In this document: piece by piece, positions 34,696 through 43,685 of the stretch
How the letters are laid out: each line of letters opens with the position of its first letter
Position numbering within the stretch: the stretch's first letter is position 1
DNA from: Sinomonas cyclohexanicum
Lineage (GTDB): Bacteria > Actinomycetota > Actinomycetes > Actinomycetales > Micrococcaceae
DNA length: 64,000 bases
Direction of reading: 5' to 3'
NCBI RefSeq assembly: GCF_020886775.1
Contig: NZ_AP024525.1
Coordinates: 1,550,001 to 1,614,000 of the forward strand
The notes under the pieces: generated by a model
What the model was told of the DNA's origin: nothing
The model's input: only the letters and a program-made list of their open reading frames with translations
The model's database searches: none
Program-made: the position numbers and the translations under genes

Positions 34696-35253
34696 GTGAT
34701 CGAAGAGACCCTGCTCGAAGCCACCGACAAGATGGAGAAGGCCGTCGAGGTGGCCAAGGAGGACTTCGCGTCGATCCGGACCGGCCGTGCCAACCCCGCG
34801 CTCTACGCGAAGGTCATGGTGGACTACTACGGCACGCCGACGCCGCTCCAGCAGCTGGCCTCGTTCCAGGTCTCCGACGCCCGCACGATCCTCATCACGC
34901 CTTATGACAAGACCGCCCTGCGGGAGGTCGAGAAGGCCCTGAGCGACTCGGAGGTCGGCGCCAACCCGTCCAACGACGGCAACGTGATCCGCGTCGTCCT
35001 GCCCGAGCTGACGCAGGAGCGCCGCAAGGAGTACGTCAAGGTCGTCAAGGGCAAGGGTGAGGACGCCAAGGTCTCGATCCGCAGCATCCGCCGCAAGGCG
35101 AAGGAGTCCCTCGACAAGCTCGTCAAGGACGGAGAGGTCGGCGAGGACGAGGGCGTGCGCGGCGAGAAGGAGCTCGACTCCCTCACGAAGAAGCACACGG
35201 ACGCCGTGGACGAGCTCGTCAAGCGCAAGGAAGCCGAGCTGCTCGAAGTCTGA
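34696..35253 (+). CDS. frr: Ribosome recycling factor
   Basis: A 185-residue RRF of standard length. Signatures are [46 protein letters not shown], and the C-terminal [12 protein letters not shown]. The start is GTG 34696 with AAGGAG upstream. It splits post-termination ribosomes with EF-G. Its stop overlaps the start of cdsA. Confidence 0.97.
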   Translation: MIEETLLEATDKMEKAVEVAKEDFASIRTGRANPALYAKVMVDYYGTPTPLQQLASFQVSDARTILITPYDKTALREVEKALSDSEVGANPSNDGNVIRVVLPELTQERRKEYVKVVKGKGEDAKVSIRSIRRKAKESLDKLVKDGEVGEDEGVRGEKELDSLTKKHTDAVDELVKRKEAELLEV

Positions 35254-36176
35254 TGACCACGCCCCAGCCCGACGTGCCGCCTGCGGCACCCGACACGCGC
35301 CGGGCGCGGAAGTCCCGGCCTTCTCGGGCCGGGCGCAACCTGCCGGCGGCGATCGGTGTGGGCTTGGCTCTGCTCCTCCTGCTGCTGGCAGGGCTCTTCC
35401 TCTGGCCGATGGGATTCGTGCTGATCGCGGTCGCCGCGGCTGTTCTAGGGGTGTGGGAGGTGTTCCGTGCCCTCGAGTCGCACGGGACCAGGGTTCCGGT
35501 TGTCCCCGTCCTCGCCGCCGCGATCGCGATCCCGGTGACCGCGTACTTCGGCGGCCAGGAGGCGCAGCTGTTCGCCCTCGTGGCCAGCTGCGCGGCGGTG
35601 CTCGTCTGGCAGAGCCTGGACCACCATCACGACGGTGCCGCGCGGAGCGCCTTCGCCGGGGTCTTCCTCCTGCTGTGGGTCCCGTTCCTCATCGGCTACG
35701 CGGTCCTGCCGCTGCACGAGGCGACGCCGCCCCCGGGGTTCGGCCTCTGGCCGGAGGGGGCCTTCCCGCACCCGATGCTCGAGCTCGTGCTGACGCTCCT
35801 GCTCGTCGTGGCGAACGACACGTTCGGCTACATAGTGGGTGCGAGCCTCGGCAAGCACCCCATGGCCCCGAAGATCAGCCCGAAGAAGTCGTGGGAGGGC
35901 TTCGCCGGGTCCGTGGCCGGGGCCGTGGTCGTGGGCATCCTTGGTTCGGCGTTCCTGCTGGGACGCCCCTGGTGGGTCGGCATCGTCCTCGCGGTGGTGA
36001 TGGTGGGTGCCGCCACTGCGGGAGACCTCGCCGAGTCAATGGTCAAGCGTGAGCTGGGCATCAAGGACATGAGCAGTATCCTCCCGGGCCACGGCGGCAT
36101 GATGGACAGGCTCGACTCGATCCTGTTCGCGACGCCTGCGGCCTATCTCGTCTTCAGCCTCTTGCCGGCCGGTTAG
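35253..36176 (+). CDS. cdsA: Phosphatidate cytidylyltransferase
   Basis: A 307-residue membrane enzyme that makes CDP-diacylglycerol from phosphatidate and CTP. The family signature is clear near residues 266-288: SMVKRELGIKDMSSILPGHG followed by GMMDRLDS. About eight helices precede it. The ATG overlaps the frr stop (TGATG). It supplies the substrate for the CDP-alcohol phosphatidyltransferases. Confidence 0.95.
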   Translation: MTTPQPDVPPAAPDTRRARKSRPSRAGRNLPAAIGVGLALLLLLLAGLFLWPMGFVLIAVAAAVLGVWEVFRALESHGTRVPVVPVLAAAIAIPVTAYFGGQEAQLFALVASCAAVLVWQSLDHHHDGAARSAFAGVFLLLWVPFLIGYAVLPLHEATPPPGFGLWPEGAFPHPMLELVLTLLLVVANDTFGYIVGASLGKHPMAPKISPKKSWEGFAGSVAGAVVVGILGSAFLLGRPWWVGIVLAVVMVGAATAGDLAESMVKRELGIKDMSSILPGHGGMMDRLDSILFATPAAYLVFSLLPAG

Positions 36177-36227
36177 CCCGCAAGCACTTCACCCGATGGA
36201 CATCATGAAATGAGAGGACTCGCATAC

Positions 36228-36803
36228 GTGGCGCACACCGAGGACAGTGCGGCGGCAGGATTCGACCGGGTCGGGCGGGGCGACCTGGGCTACAGCCCTA
36301 AGCAGGTGGAGAAGTTCCTGGGCGCGGCCCGCGCCTATCTTGAGGACCCTTCGGCCCCCGTGGTGACGAGCCACGAGGTCCGCACCGTCTCGTTCGATGC
36401 CGTCCGCGGCGGGTATGACGCGAACGAGGTCGACGCGGCCCTTGACCGTCTCGAGGACGCGTTCGCGCGCCGCGAGCGGGACGATCTGATCCAGCGGTCC
36501 GGTGAGGACGCCTGGCTCCGCGAGATCGGCCAGCTTGCCGGGCTCCTCCGGGGCCGCCTCATGCGGGGGGACGGGGAACGCTTCCGGCGCCCGAGCAGCC
36601 AGAAGGCGCCGAGCTACCACACGCAGGACGTCGATGATCTCTGCGTGCGGCTCCTGGACTACCTCGAGAACGGCTCGCCGATGAGCGCCGACGAGGTGCG
36701 CGTGGCCGTGTTCCGGACGGTATCCGGGCAGGAAGGCTACGAGGAGACCCAAGTCGACGCGTTCCTCGACCGAGTGGTCGAGCTCATGGCCTCCATCGAC
36801 TGA
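36228..36803 (+). CDS. DivIVA-domain protein
   Basis: A 191-residue protein with two or three short DivIVA-type repeats: VRTVSFDAVRGGYDANEVDA, then VRVAVFRTVSGQEGYEETQVDAF near the end, each with the F-X-X-X-X-G-Y-X-X-X-X-V-D pattern. I start it at GTG 36228, because an AGAGGA ribosome site sits 10 bases upstream, whereas ATG 36210 lacks one. Such proteins lie between cdsA and dxr in Arthrobacter relatives and may have a role at cell poles or septa. Confidence 0.8.
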   Translation: MAHTEDSAAAGFDRVGRGDLGYSPKQVEKFLGAARAYLEDPSAPVVTSHEVRTVSFDAVRGGYDANEVDAALDRLEDAFARRERDDLIQRSGEDAWLREIGQLAGLLRGRLMRGDGERFRRPSSQKAPSYHTQDVDDLCVRLLDYLENGSPMSADEVRVAVFRTVSGQEGYEETQVDAFLDRVVELMASID

Positions 36804-36863
36804 GTCCGGCGGTCTGGCGCCGCCCGTTGGCTGAGAGGGCTCGCGATCCGGGCGTGTGCGAGC

Positions 36864-38354
36864 CTAGCCTCGCGGCTCGGGGGAGTGGAGCCTGACCAAG
36901 AACCGGTCGGCGCCGCGGGGGACCGTGCGGCTGCTTGCGCGCGAGACGACCACCATGACGGCGAACGCGAGCGGCACCGTCCACGCAGCGGGCTGCGCGC
37001 AGGCGGCCGCGACGACCGACTCCTTGGCCTCCGGTCCGAGCGCCCCCGCGGCGATGGCCCCGGAGGCCACGAGCGCGCCGCCGCAAGCGAGTGCACCCGT
37101 GACCATGCCCGCAACGGCCCCCGCCGGCGTGAGCCTCCGCCACCAGATACCCAGGACGAGCAGGGGGCAGATGGTCGAGGCCGTGAACGCGAAGACGAGC
37201 CCGACGCTCCCGGCGAGCGCCTGCGGGCTCACCCAGAAGGCGGTGGCGAGGGGCACGACGGCGGCCAGGGCCGCCGCCGTGCGGAACCCGCGCACGCTGC
37301 CGCCGAAGAGCTCTTGGCTGATCACGCCCGAGACCGACACGAGCAGGCCGGACGTCGTCGAGAGGAACGCGGCCATGGCTCCTGCGAGGACGAGGGCCGA
37401 GAGCGCCGTCCCGAGCGGCCCGGCCAGGAGGCGCTCGGGCAGCAGGATCGCGAGGGCGTCGCCCTCGCTCGCGAGGTCCGGGGCGGCGAGGCGCCCCATG
37501 GCCCCGAACGTGGTGGGGAACAGGTAGAACACGGACAGCAGCCCGAGCACGATCACGGTGGTGCGCCGTGCCGTGCGGCCGTCGGGATTCGTGTAGAACC
37601 GCACGAGCACGTGCGGCAGCCCGAGGGTGCCGAAGAGCAGGGCGAGCAGGAGCGAGAAGGTGCGGTAGCCGCCGTCGGGCGTCGTGAGCGCGCCCGGTGC
37701 GGGAAGCGCCGCGTCCAGCCCCTCCGGGACCTCCGGGGCGCCGCGGCCGGCGAGCACCAGCACAAGGAAGACCGCCGGGATGGCGAGCGCCGCGAGCTTG
37801 AGCCAGAACTGAAACGCCTGAACGAACGTGATCGAGCGCATCCCACCGATCATGACGGCGCACACGACGACGGCGACCACAGCCGCCGAGCCGACCCAGC
37901 CCGGCAGTCCCGTGGTGATCCGCACGGCGAGCGCGGCCCCTTGGAGCTGGGGGATGATGTAGAGCCAGCCGATGAGCACGACCAGCACGCTCGTGGTGCG
38001 TCGCGCCGCGAGGGAGCCGAGCCGGGCGGCGGTGAAGTCAGGGACGGTGTACGCACCCGAGCGGCGCAGGGGAGCGGCGACGAACAGCAGCAGCATGAGG
38101 AACCCTGCGGTGTAACCCACGGGGTACCAGAGGGCGCCCGAGCCGCTGACCATGATGAGCCCTGCCACCCCGAGGAAGCTCGCGGCGGAGAGGTACTCAC
38201 CGCCGATCGCGGACGCGTTCCACCAGGGCGGCACCGTGCGGGAGGCCACGTAGAAGTCGCTCGTCGTCCGGGAGATGCGCAGGCCGTAGAAGCCCACCAG
38301 GACTGTCGCGACCGCCACGACGCCGAGGGCCGTGAGCCCGATGGCGGGGCTCAC
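36864..38354 (-). CDS. Sodium/solute symporter family transporter
   Basis: A 496-residue SSS-family protein with about 13 helices. Family features include GGEYLSAASFLGVAGLIM, VPDFTAARLGSL, LPHVLVRFYTNPDGRTARRT and LSTTSGLLVSVSGVISQELF. The start is GTG 38354, overlapping the stop of the small gene upstream (GTGA). It resembles acetate/monocarboxylate symporters such as ActP and MctC. It is the last gene of an operon led by a LytS/LytT-type pair, so carboxylate uptake under that control is likely. Confidence 0.88.
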   Translation of the reverse strand: MSPAIGLTALGVVAVATVLVGFYGLRISRTTSDFYVASRTVPPWWNASAIGGEYLSAASFLGVAGLIMVSGSGALWYPVGYTAGFLMLLLFVAAPLRRSGAYTVPDFTAARLGSLAARRTTSVLVVLIGWLYIIPQLQGAALAVRITTGLPGWVGSAAVVAVVVCAVMIGGMRSITFVQAFQFWLKLAALAIPAVFLVLVLAGRGAPEVPEGLDAALPAPGALTTPDGGYRTFSLLLALLFGTLGLPHVLVRFYTNPDGRTARRTTVIVLGLLSVFYLFPTTFGAMGRLAAPDLASEGDALAILLPERLLAGPLGTALSALVLAGAMAAFLSTTSGLLVSVSGVISQELFGGSVRGFRTAAALAAVVPLATAFWVSPQALAGSVGLVFAFTASTICPLLVLGIWWRRLTPAGAVAGMVTGALACGGALVASGAIAAGALGPEAKESVVAAACAQPAAWTVPLAFAVMVVVSRASSRTVPRGADRFLVRLHSPEPRG

Positions 38355-38749
38355 GTGTGGTCCTCGAGGAGTTCGGCGTAGCGCTGCTCGTTGCGCGTGG
38401 CGGCCCGGAAGTAGGCGATCCCAGCGAGCAGTGCCGCCGGGTAGGGAAGCACCCCGATGAGGAGCCACTCGAGGGGCAGCCCGGGCAGCCACGGGAGGCT
38501 CCCGGCCAGCTGCGACACGGCCCACAGGGCGCCCACCGCGACGAGGAAGGCGCCGGCCGCGAGCGCCGCGAGCCGCAGTTGGGAGCGCATGAGCGAGCGC
38601 AGCACCACGCTGCCGATCTCGGACTGCTCGGCCACCTCGCGTGAGAGGGACGGGGCCTTGGGGGCGCGGGCCGCGCTCGAGAGCGGTGCGGTGACGCGGA
38701 CGCGCTTGGTGCGGTCGATCCGGCGTTCGCCCTCGCCGAGGCCCGTCAC
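38351..38749 (-). CDS. Small two-helix membrane protein, probable symporter partner
   Basis: A 132-residue protein with a polar N-terminal half and two helices (about residues 60-80 and 92-112). It sits directly ahead of the symporter gene and overlaps it by four bases. That is the place occupied by DUF485 proteins next to ActP, although DUF485 motifs are not obvious. It is probably an accessory subunit. Confidence 0.72.
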   Translation of the reverse strand: MTGLGEGERRIDRTKRVRVTAPLSSAARAPKAPSLSREVAEQSEIGSVVLRSLMRSQLRLAALAAGAFLVAVGALWAVSQLAGSLPWLPGLPLEWLLIGVLPYPAALLAGIAYFRAATRNEQRYAELLEDHT

Positions 38750-38762
38750 GGTTCGAGGCCGA

Positions 38763-39494
38763 TCACGGCAACGGGCGGATCCGGCGTGACGCGAGCCGCT
38801 CCCGGAGGCCCGGCAGGCACCTCCGGCTCACGGGGAGCTCGCTTCCTCCCGCCAGGACCGTGGGCTGGGTGCCGCCGAGCCGCAGCTGCTGCACCGCATC
38901 CATGGCCACGAGGAACGAGCGGTGGATGCGGACGAACCCGGAGGGGCCCCACTGCCGCTCGAGGTCCGTCAGCGGGACGCGCACGAGATACGAGCCCTCG
39001 GACGTGTGCAGACGGGCGTAGTCGCCCTGGGCCTGGACGAACGCGACGTCGTCGCGCCGGATCATGCGCGTCACGCCCGCCTGCTCGACCGTGATGACCT
39101 CGGGCGCCGCGTCCGCAGGGCCGCGCGCCCCCTCGCGCTGCTCGGCGATCCGGCCGATGCAGCGTTCGAGCCGCTGGGGCCGCACGGGCTTGAGCAGGTA
39201 GTCTGTGGCCGCCAGGTCGAAGGCCTCGAGCGCATGGTCCTCGTCCGCCGTGACGAAGACGACCGCCGGGGGCGCCGAGAACCGTGCGATCACCCTGGCG
39301 AGCTCGAGTCCGCTCAGGCCCGGCATGTGGATGTCGAGGAAGATCGCGTCAACGTCCTCGCGTTCGAGGGTCTTCAATGCGTCGGTCCCGGAGGTCGCGG
39401 TGTGGACGGCGCCGATGCGCTCGTCCTGGCCGAGGAGGTAGGAGAGCTCCTGCACGGCGGGCAGCTCGTCGTCGACGACGAGGGCGGTGATCAT
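38763..39494 (-). CDS. LytTR-family response regulator
   Basis: A 243-residue regulator. The receiver has the acidic pocket DDE near residues 8-10, phospho-acceptor D near 54 (AIFLDIHMPGLSG) and K near 102 (DYLLKPVRP). The C-terminal LytTR DNA-binding domain (about 140-235) includes FVQAQGDYARLHTSEGSYLV and FVRIHRSFLVA. It is paired with the sensor upstream, five bases away. LytTR proteins bind direct repeats spaced about 21 bp; such repeats lie at 40807-40839. Confidence 0.92.
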   Translation of the reverse strand: MITALVVDDELPAVQELSYLLGQDERIGAVHTATSGTDALKTLEREDVDAIFLDIHMPGLSGLELARVIARFSAPPAVVFVTADEDHALEAFDLAATDYLLKPVRPQRLERCIGRIAEQREGARGPADAAPEVITVEQAGVTRMIRRDDVAFVQAQGDYARLHTSEGSYLVRVPLTDLERQWGPSGFVRIHRSFLVAMDAVQQLRLGGTQPTVLAGGSELPVSRRCLPGLRERLASRRIRPLP

Positions 39495-39499
39495 GCGCT

Positions 39500-40720
39500 T
39501 CAGTCTACTGGCGGGCGCACATCGTGCTGGGGCTGGGACTTGGGGATGCGCATCGTGATGAGCGTGCCCTGGCCCGGGGCGGTCTCGACGACGAGCCCGT
39601 GGTCGTCGCCGTAGACCTGCCTCAGCCGCGCGTCGACGTTGCGCAGGCCGACGTGGATTCCGCCAGCGTGCCCGGCCAGGACGTCGCGCAGGCGCTCGGG
39701 GTCCATCCCGGCGCCGTCGTCCTCGATCCTCACCACCGCCTCGTGCGGGGTGTCCTCGGCCGTGATGCTGATGTGCCCTACGCCCTCGCGGGCCTCGAGG
39801 CCGTGTCGCACGGCGTTCTCGACGAGCGGCTGGAGGCTCAGGAAGGGGATGAGGATGCCGAGCACCTCGGGCGCGATGCGCAGGCTCACCTGAAGCCGCT
39901 CACCGAACCGCGCCCGCTCGAGGAGCAGGTACTGGTCGATGCTGCGCAGCTCTTCCGCAAGGGTCGTGAAGTCGCCATGCCTCCGGAATGAGTACCTCGT
40001 GAAGTCGGCGAACTCCACCACGAGCTCCCGTGCGCGCGCCGGATCGGTGAGGATGTAGGAGGCGATCGCGTTGAGCGAGTTGTAGATGAAGTGCGGGCTG
40101 ATCTGGGCCCGCAGCGCCCTGACCTCGGCCTCCATGAGAAGGGTGCGGGACCTGTCGAGCTCGGCGAGTTCGGCCTGGGTCGCCACCCAGTCGGCTACCT
40201 CGCCCGCCGCCCGCACGAGGCCCACCCCGGTCGACGGCGTGAACGCCACCACGGTGCCGATGACCCGTCCGCCCGCGCGGACGGGAGCGATGACGGCCTC
40301 GCGCAGGCGGCATTCCGGCGCCGTGCACCCGGCGGCGTCGCAGTCCAGCTCGTCGTTGTGCGCAACCCGGGCACGGCCCTGGACGAGGGTCTTGGCCGCG
40401 AGGGCCATGACCGTGCCCGCGTGGGCCGCGCTCTCGCCGTCCCACGCGAGCAGCCGGGACGCGTCGGTGAGGGCGAGCGCGGGGGCGCCGAGCATGGACC
40501 GCAGGTGGTGGGCCGCCTTGGCGGCGCCCTCGGGCTCGAGCCCCTTGCGCAGGTACCTTCCGGCCTGCGCGGCCGAATGCAGGATCGTGTAGCTGGCCCG
40601 CTCGGCCTCACTGCCGAAGTCCCGCCGCGACCGCCACAGCCGCCAGGCCACGACGCCCACGGCGGCGCCCGCCGCGACCACGAGGATGAGCGCGGCGAAC
40701 GTGAGGACGTCGGGGGCCAT
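39500..40720 (-). CDS. LytS-type sensor histidine kinase
   Basis: A 406-residue kinase with one N-terminal helix (about 5-27) and a GAF-like middle domain (40-190) holding a Cys cluster (CDAAGCTAPEC). The His_kinase domain has ISPHFIYNSLNAIASYI with the phospho-acceptor His. The ATPase domain shows LQPLVENAVRHGLE and IEDDGAGMD. The ATG at 40720 has TAGCCT 6 bases upstream, so it is probably leaderless. E. coli relatives of this pair (BtsS/BtsR, YpdA/YpdB) sense pyruvate and control carboxylate uptake. Confidence 0.92.
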   Translation of the reverse strand: MAPDVLTFAALILVVAAGAAVGVVAWRLWRSRRDFGSEAERASYTILHSAAQAGRYLRKGLEPEGAAKAAHHLRSMLGAPALALTDASRLLAWDGESAAHAGTVMALAAKTLVQGRARVAHNDELDCDAAGCTAPECRLREAVIAPVRAGGRVIGTVVAFTPSTGVGLVRAAGEVADWVATQAELAELDRSRTLLMEAEVRALRAQISPHFIYNSLNAIASYILTDPARARELVVEFADFTRYSFRRHGDFTTLAEELRSIDQYLLLERARFGERLQVSLRIAPEVLGILIPFLSLQPLVENAVRHGLEAREGVGHISITAEDTPHEAVVRIEDDGAGMDPERLRDVLAGHAGGIHVGLRNVDARLRQVYGDDHGLVVETAPGQGTLITMRIPKSQPQHDVRPPVD

Positions 40721-40806
40721 GCAGCAAGGCTAGCGGGAGGCGCTGGTCCCCGCGGACGCCGCCCGGCGCCGTCGGCCGCCGTGCGCGATTCACAGCGCGA
40801 AGCGGG

Positions 40807-40839
40807 CGCCGTTCGGCGTCGGCCGCCCGCCGTTCGGCG
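40807..40839. promoter_or_regulatory. Predicted LytTR binding site (two direct repeats)
   Basis: CGCCGTTCGGCG occurs twice, at 40807-40818 and 40828-40839, with a 21-bp period. A GTT core and two-turn spacing are what LytTR regulators recognise. The site lies in the 240-bp gap between the sensor gene and the divergent actP operon. Each repeat is itself partly palindromic, so another reading is possible. Confidence 0.55.
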
Positions 40840-40903
40840 CACGCTGGCGGCCGCTGGGCGATACGGCCCGCGAGGCGCTGGTCCGGGGCGCCGCGGGCCG
40901 CGA

Positions 40904-40921
40904 GAGTGATGGACATCACTC
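40904..40921. promoter_or_regulatory. Crp/GlxR-type palindrome ahead of the actP operon
   Basis: GAGTGATG-GA-CATCACTC is a perfect palindrome containing GTGA-N6-TCAC, the Crp-family core. It ends 39 bases before the ATG of the DUF485 gene. In corynebacteria, acetate genes are controlled by the Crp-like GlxR through such sites. Confidence 0.55.
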
Positions 40922-40960
40922 ATCCGCCGGGCGGGACGTCCGGCACGTTATGGAGGATCC

Positions 40961-41374
40961 ATGGGCAACGACGCCTCCCGGGACGCGACGGCCGAGCCGG
41001 CCGCCCGCCCGGACTTCCAGCTGGTCCAAGCCAGCAGCGAGTTCCGTGAGCTGCGCAGGAGCCACCGCAGCTTCGTGTTCCCGATCGCCGGAGCGTTCCT
41101 GCTCTGGTACTTCCTGTACGTCCTGCTGGCCGACTACGCGCATGACTTCATGTCCATCAAGGTCTGGGGCAACATCAACCTCGGCCTCCTGCTCGGCCTG
41201 CTCCAGTTCGTGAGCACGTTCGGCATCACGGCCTGGTACGTGCGCCACGCCAACAAGAAGCTCGACCCGGCGGCGGAGGCGATCCGCAGCGAGATCGAGC
41301 ACCACGACTTCGACCATGGCGCATCGGCCGGCACGGCATCCGCGAGCGCCGACTCCGACGGGAGCGCCCGATGA
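40961..41374 (+). CDS. DUF485 membrane protein, acetate symporter partner
   Basis: A 137-residue protein of the DUF485 (YjcH) family. It has two helices (about residues 43-63 and 76-97), a conserved FRELRRSHRSFVFP ahead of the first and KVWGNINLGLLLG leading into the second. ATG 40961 follows TGGAGGATCC. In many bacteria yjcH precedes actP and is co-expressed with it. Its stop overlaps the actP start (ATGA). Confidence 0.9.
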   Translation: MGNDASRDATAEPAARPDFQLVQASSEFRELRRSHRSFVFPIAGAFLLWYFLYVLLADYAHDFMSIKVWGNINLGLLLGLLQFVSTFGITAWYVRHANKKLDPAAEAIRSEIEHHDFDHGASAGTASASADSDGSAR

Positions 41375-42966
41375 ACCTCGCCTCCAACCTGCAGGACAGC
41401 TCATGGCTCAACATGGCGATCTTCGCCGTGTTCGTGGGCATCACCATCGTGATCGTGCTGCGCGCCAGCAAGACGAACAAGACCGCCGCGGACTACTACG
41501 CCGGCGGGCGCTCCTTCACCGGCGGCCAGAACGGGACCGCCATCGCGGGCGACTACCTCTCGGCGGCCTCGTTCCTCGGCATCACCGGCGCGATCGCCGT
41601 CAACGGCTACGACGGCTTCCTGTACTCGATCGGCTTCCTCGTCGCCTGGCTCGTCGCGCTCCTGCTCGTCGCCGAGCTCCTGCGCAACACCGGCAAGTTC
41701 ACCATGGCGGACGTCCTCGCGTTCCGCCTCCGGGAGAAGCCGGTCCGCATCGCCGCGGCCATCTCGACCCTCGCGGTGTGCTTCTTCTACCTCCTGGCCC
41801 AGATGGCCGGCGCGGGCGGCCTCATCGCGCTCCTCCTCGGCATCTCCGACTGGGCAGGCCAGTCGGTCGTCATCACCGTGGTCGGCGCGCTCATGATCAT
41901 GTACGTGCTCCTCGGCGGCATGAAGGGCACCACCTGGGTGCAGATCATCAAGGCGGTGCTGCTCATCATCGGCGCGTTCGCCATGACCATCTGGGTCCTG
42001 GCCCTCAACGGCTTCGACCTGTCCGCGCTCCTCGGGAAGGCCGCGGAGGCGGGCGGGACGAAACTCCTCAACCCCGGGCTCGCGTACGGCAAGAGCGACA
42101 CCTCCAAGCTCGACTTCGTCTCCCTCGGCCTGGCCCTCGTGCTCGGCACGGCCGCCCTCCCGCACGTGCTCATGCGCTTCTATACCGTGCCGACGGCCAA
42201 GGAGGCCAGAAAGTCGGTCGTGTGGGCCATCTGGCTCATCGGAGCGTTCTACCTCTTCACCCTCGTCCTCGGCTACGGCGCGGCGGCGCTCATCGGCGCC
42301 GATGCGATCAAGGCCGCTCCCGGCGGGGTGAACTCGGCGGCCCCGCTGCTCGCGTTCGAGCTCGGCGGCCCGCTCCTCCTGGGCTTCATCTCCGCGGTCG
42401 CGTTCGCGACGATCCTCGCGGTCGTGGCCGGCCTGACCATCACGGCGGCGGCGTCCTTCGCCCACGACATCTACGCGAACGTCCTCGCCAAGGGCAAGAC
42501 CACCCCGGCCTCCGAGGTCAAGGTGGCCCGCCGCACCGTCGTGGTGATCGGCATCTTCGCAATCATCGGCGGCATCTTCGCCAACGGCCAGAACGTCGCG
42601 TTCCTCGTGGCCCTCGCGTTCGCCGTGGCGGCCTCCGCCAACCTGCCCACGATCCTCTTCTCGCTCTTCTGGAAGAAGTTCACCACCAAGGGCGCGCTCT
42701 GGAGCATCTACGGCGGCCTCGCCTCCGCGGTCCTGCTCATCGCCTTCTCCCCGGTGGTCTCCGGTGCGAAGACCTCGATGATCCCGGGAGCGAACTTCGC
42801 ATGGTTCCCGCTGAGCAACCCGGGCATCGTCTCGATCCCGCTCGCGTTCTTCCTCGGCTGGCTCGGCACCGTGCTGGACAAGCGCCGCGAGGATCCGGCC
42901 AAGCAGGCGGAGATGGAGGTCCGGTCGCTCACCGGCATCGGCGCCGAGAAGGCGGTGACGCACTGA
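41371..42966 (+). CDS. actP: Cation/acetate symporter
   Basis: A 531-residue SSS-family symporter with 13 helices. It shows IAGDYLSAASFLGITGAIAV, MADVLAFRLREKPVR, LPHVLMRFYTVPTAKEARKS and ATILAVVAGLTITAAASFAHD. The match to ActP-type acetate (and other short monocarboxylate) symporters is strong. It is coupled to the DUF485 gene. Control is probably by the Crp-type site upstream and perhaps by the neighbouring LytS/LytT pair. Confidence 0.92.
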   Translation: MNLASNLQDSSWLNMAIFAVFVGITIVIVLRASKTNKTAADYYAGGRSFTGGQNGTAIAGDYLSAASFLGITGAIAVNGYDGFLYSIGFLVAWLVALLLVAELLRNTGKFTMADVLAFRLREKPVRIAAAISTLAVCFFYLLAQMAGAGGLIALLLGISDWAGQSVVITVVGALMIMYVLLGGMKGTTWVQIIKAVLLIIGAFAMTIWVLALNGFDLSALLGKAAEAGGTKLLNPGLAYGKSDTSKLDFVSLGLALVLGTAALPHVLMRFYTVPTAKEARKSVVWAIWLIGAFYLFTLVLGYGAAALIGADAIKAAPGGVNSAAPLLAFELGGPLLLGFISAVAFATILAVVAGLTITAAASFAHDIYANVLAKGKTTPASEVKVARRTVVVIGIFAIIGGIFANGQNVAFLVALAFAVAASANLPTILFSLFWKKFTTKGALWSIYGGLASAVLLIAFSPVVSGAKTSMIPGANFAWFPLSNPGIVSIPLAFFLGWLGTVLDKRREDPAKQAEMEVRSLTGIGAEKAVTH

Positions 42967-43000
42967 TCGGCCCGCACTAGACAGACCGCACCAGCGCTCT

Positions 43001-43060
43001 GAAGCACGACGGCGGGCGGCGGCTTCCCCATGGGGAGGTCGCCGCCCGCCGTCGTGCTTC
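43001..43060. terminator. Large bidirectional terminator between actP and the Lrp gene
   Basis: Positions 43001-43021 pair perfectly with 43040-43060 (21 bp; outer arms begin GAAGCACGACGG). An inner CCCC-AT-GGGG stem is nested inside. It sits between two convergent genes. Confidence 0.88.
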
Positions 43061-43069
43061 GTGTCCGCG

Positions 43070-43546
43070 CTACGTGGGCGGTCGGGGACCCTTGGCGAGG
43101 AGGGGGTCCATCCTGAACGGTATGAGGTCGCCCATGGCGAGCGCGGTATCCGTCCGCTCGACCCCGTCCACGGCGAGGATCTTGCCGTTGATCCGGAACA
43201 GGTCCTCGGCGTCCACGGCAACGACCCTGAGGAGGAGGTCGGCGGTGCCGGTGAGGCCATGGCCCTCGAGCACCTCCGGGATCTCGGCGATGTGGCCGGT
43301 GATCTCGGCGAGCTTGCGCTGCTGGACGTGCACGGTGATGAATGCGAGGAGCGGGTAGCCCAGGGACGTGGGATTGATGCGCCTGTCGAACGTCAGGAAG
43401 GCGTTGCCCGTCTCGAGGCGTGCGAGCCGCGCCTGCACCGTGTTGCGGGAGAGCCCGAGCTCCTGGGCGAGCGCGACCACGGTCCGCCGGGGGTCCTTGG
43501 CGAGGGCCCGCAGGATGCGGGCATCGGTCGCGTCGACGACGTGCAT
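43070..43546 (-). CDS. Lrp/AsnC-family regulator
   Basis: A 158-residue regulator. The N-terminal helix-turn-helix is DARILRALAKDPRRTVVALA then LGLSRNTVQARLARLE, and the C-terminal ligand-binding RAM domain covers about 70-150. I start it at ATG 43546, which has TAGTCT 7 bases upstream (leaderless); a longer in-frame start lies inside the promoter. It is divergent from the 2-oxoacid dehydrogenase genes. By analogy with BkdR, it probably controls them in response to branched-chain amino acids. Confidence 0.9.
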   Translation of the reverse strand: MHVVDATDARILRALAKDPRRTVVALAQELGLSRNTVQARLARLETGNAFLTFDRRINPTSLGYPLLAFITVHVQQRKLAEITGHIAEIPEVLEGHGLTGTADLLLRVVAVDAEDLFRINGKILAVDGVERTDTALAMGDLIPFRMDPLLAKGPRPPT

Positions 43547-43629
43547 GCTGCGCAGACTAGCACGGTCCGGAGCGGCCAATCTGGGCATCCTGACCACTTT
43601 CTCCGTGGTTGGTTGTACCCGGTGCGCCT

Positions 43630-43645
43630 TGTGAGTATGGTCACA
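43630..43645. promoter_or_regulatory. Consensus Crp-type site ahead of the 2-oxoacid dehydrogenase operon
   Basis: TGTGA-GTATGG-TCACA matches the Crp/GlxR consensus TGTGA-N6-TCACA at every fixed position. It ends 40 bases before the E1 alpha ATG. The gap also holds ACCAC-N7-GTGGT (43593-43609), a possible Lrp half-site pair. Confidence 0.62.
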
Positions 43646-43685
43646 TTAACCCGGCGGCCCACAGGCCTCCCGAGATCAGAGAGGG

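Noticed and set aside
36210-36227. ATG 36210 as the start of the DivIVA-domain gene
   Set aside because: It has no ribosome site, whereas GTG 36228 has AGAGGA at a suitable distance; the choice is not certain.
36838-36864. A terminator between the convergent DivIVA and symporter genes
   Set aside because: GGCTCGC and GCGAGCC give only a 7-bp stem with a 13-base loop and no T run; too weak to list.
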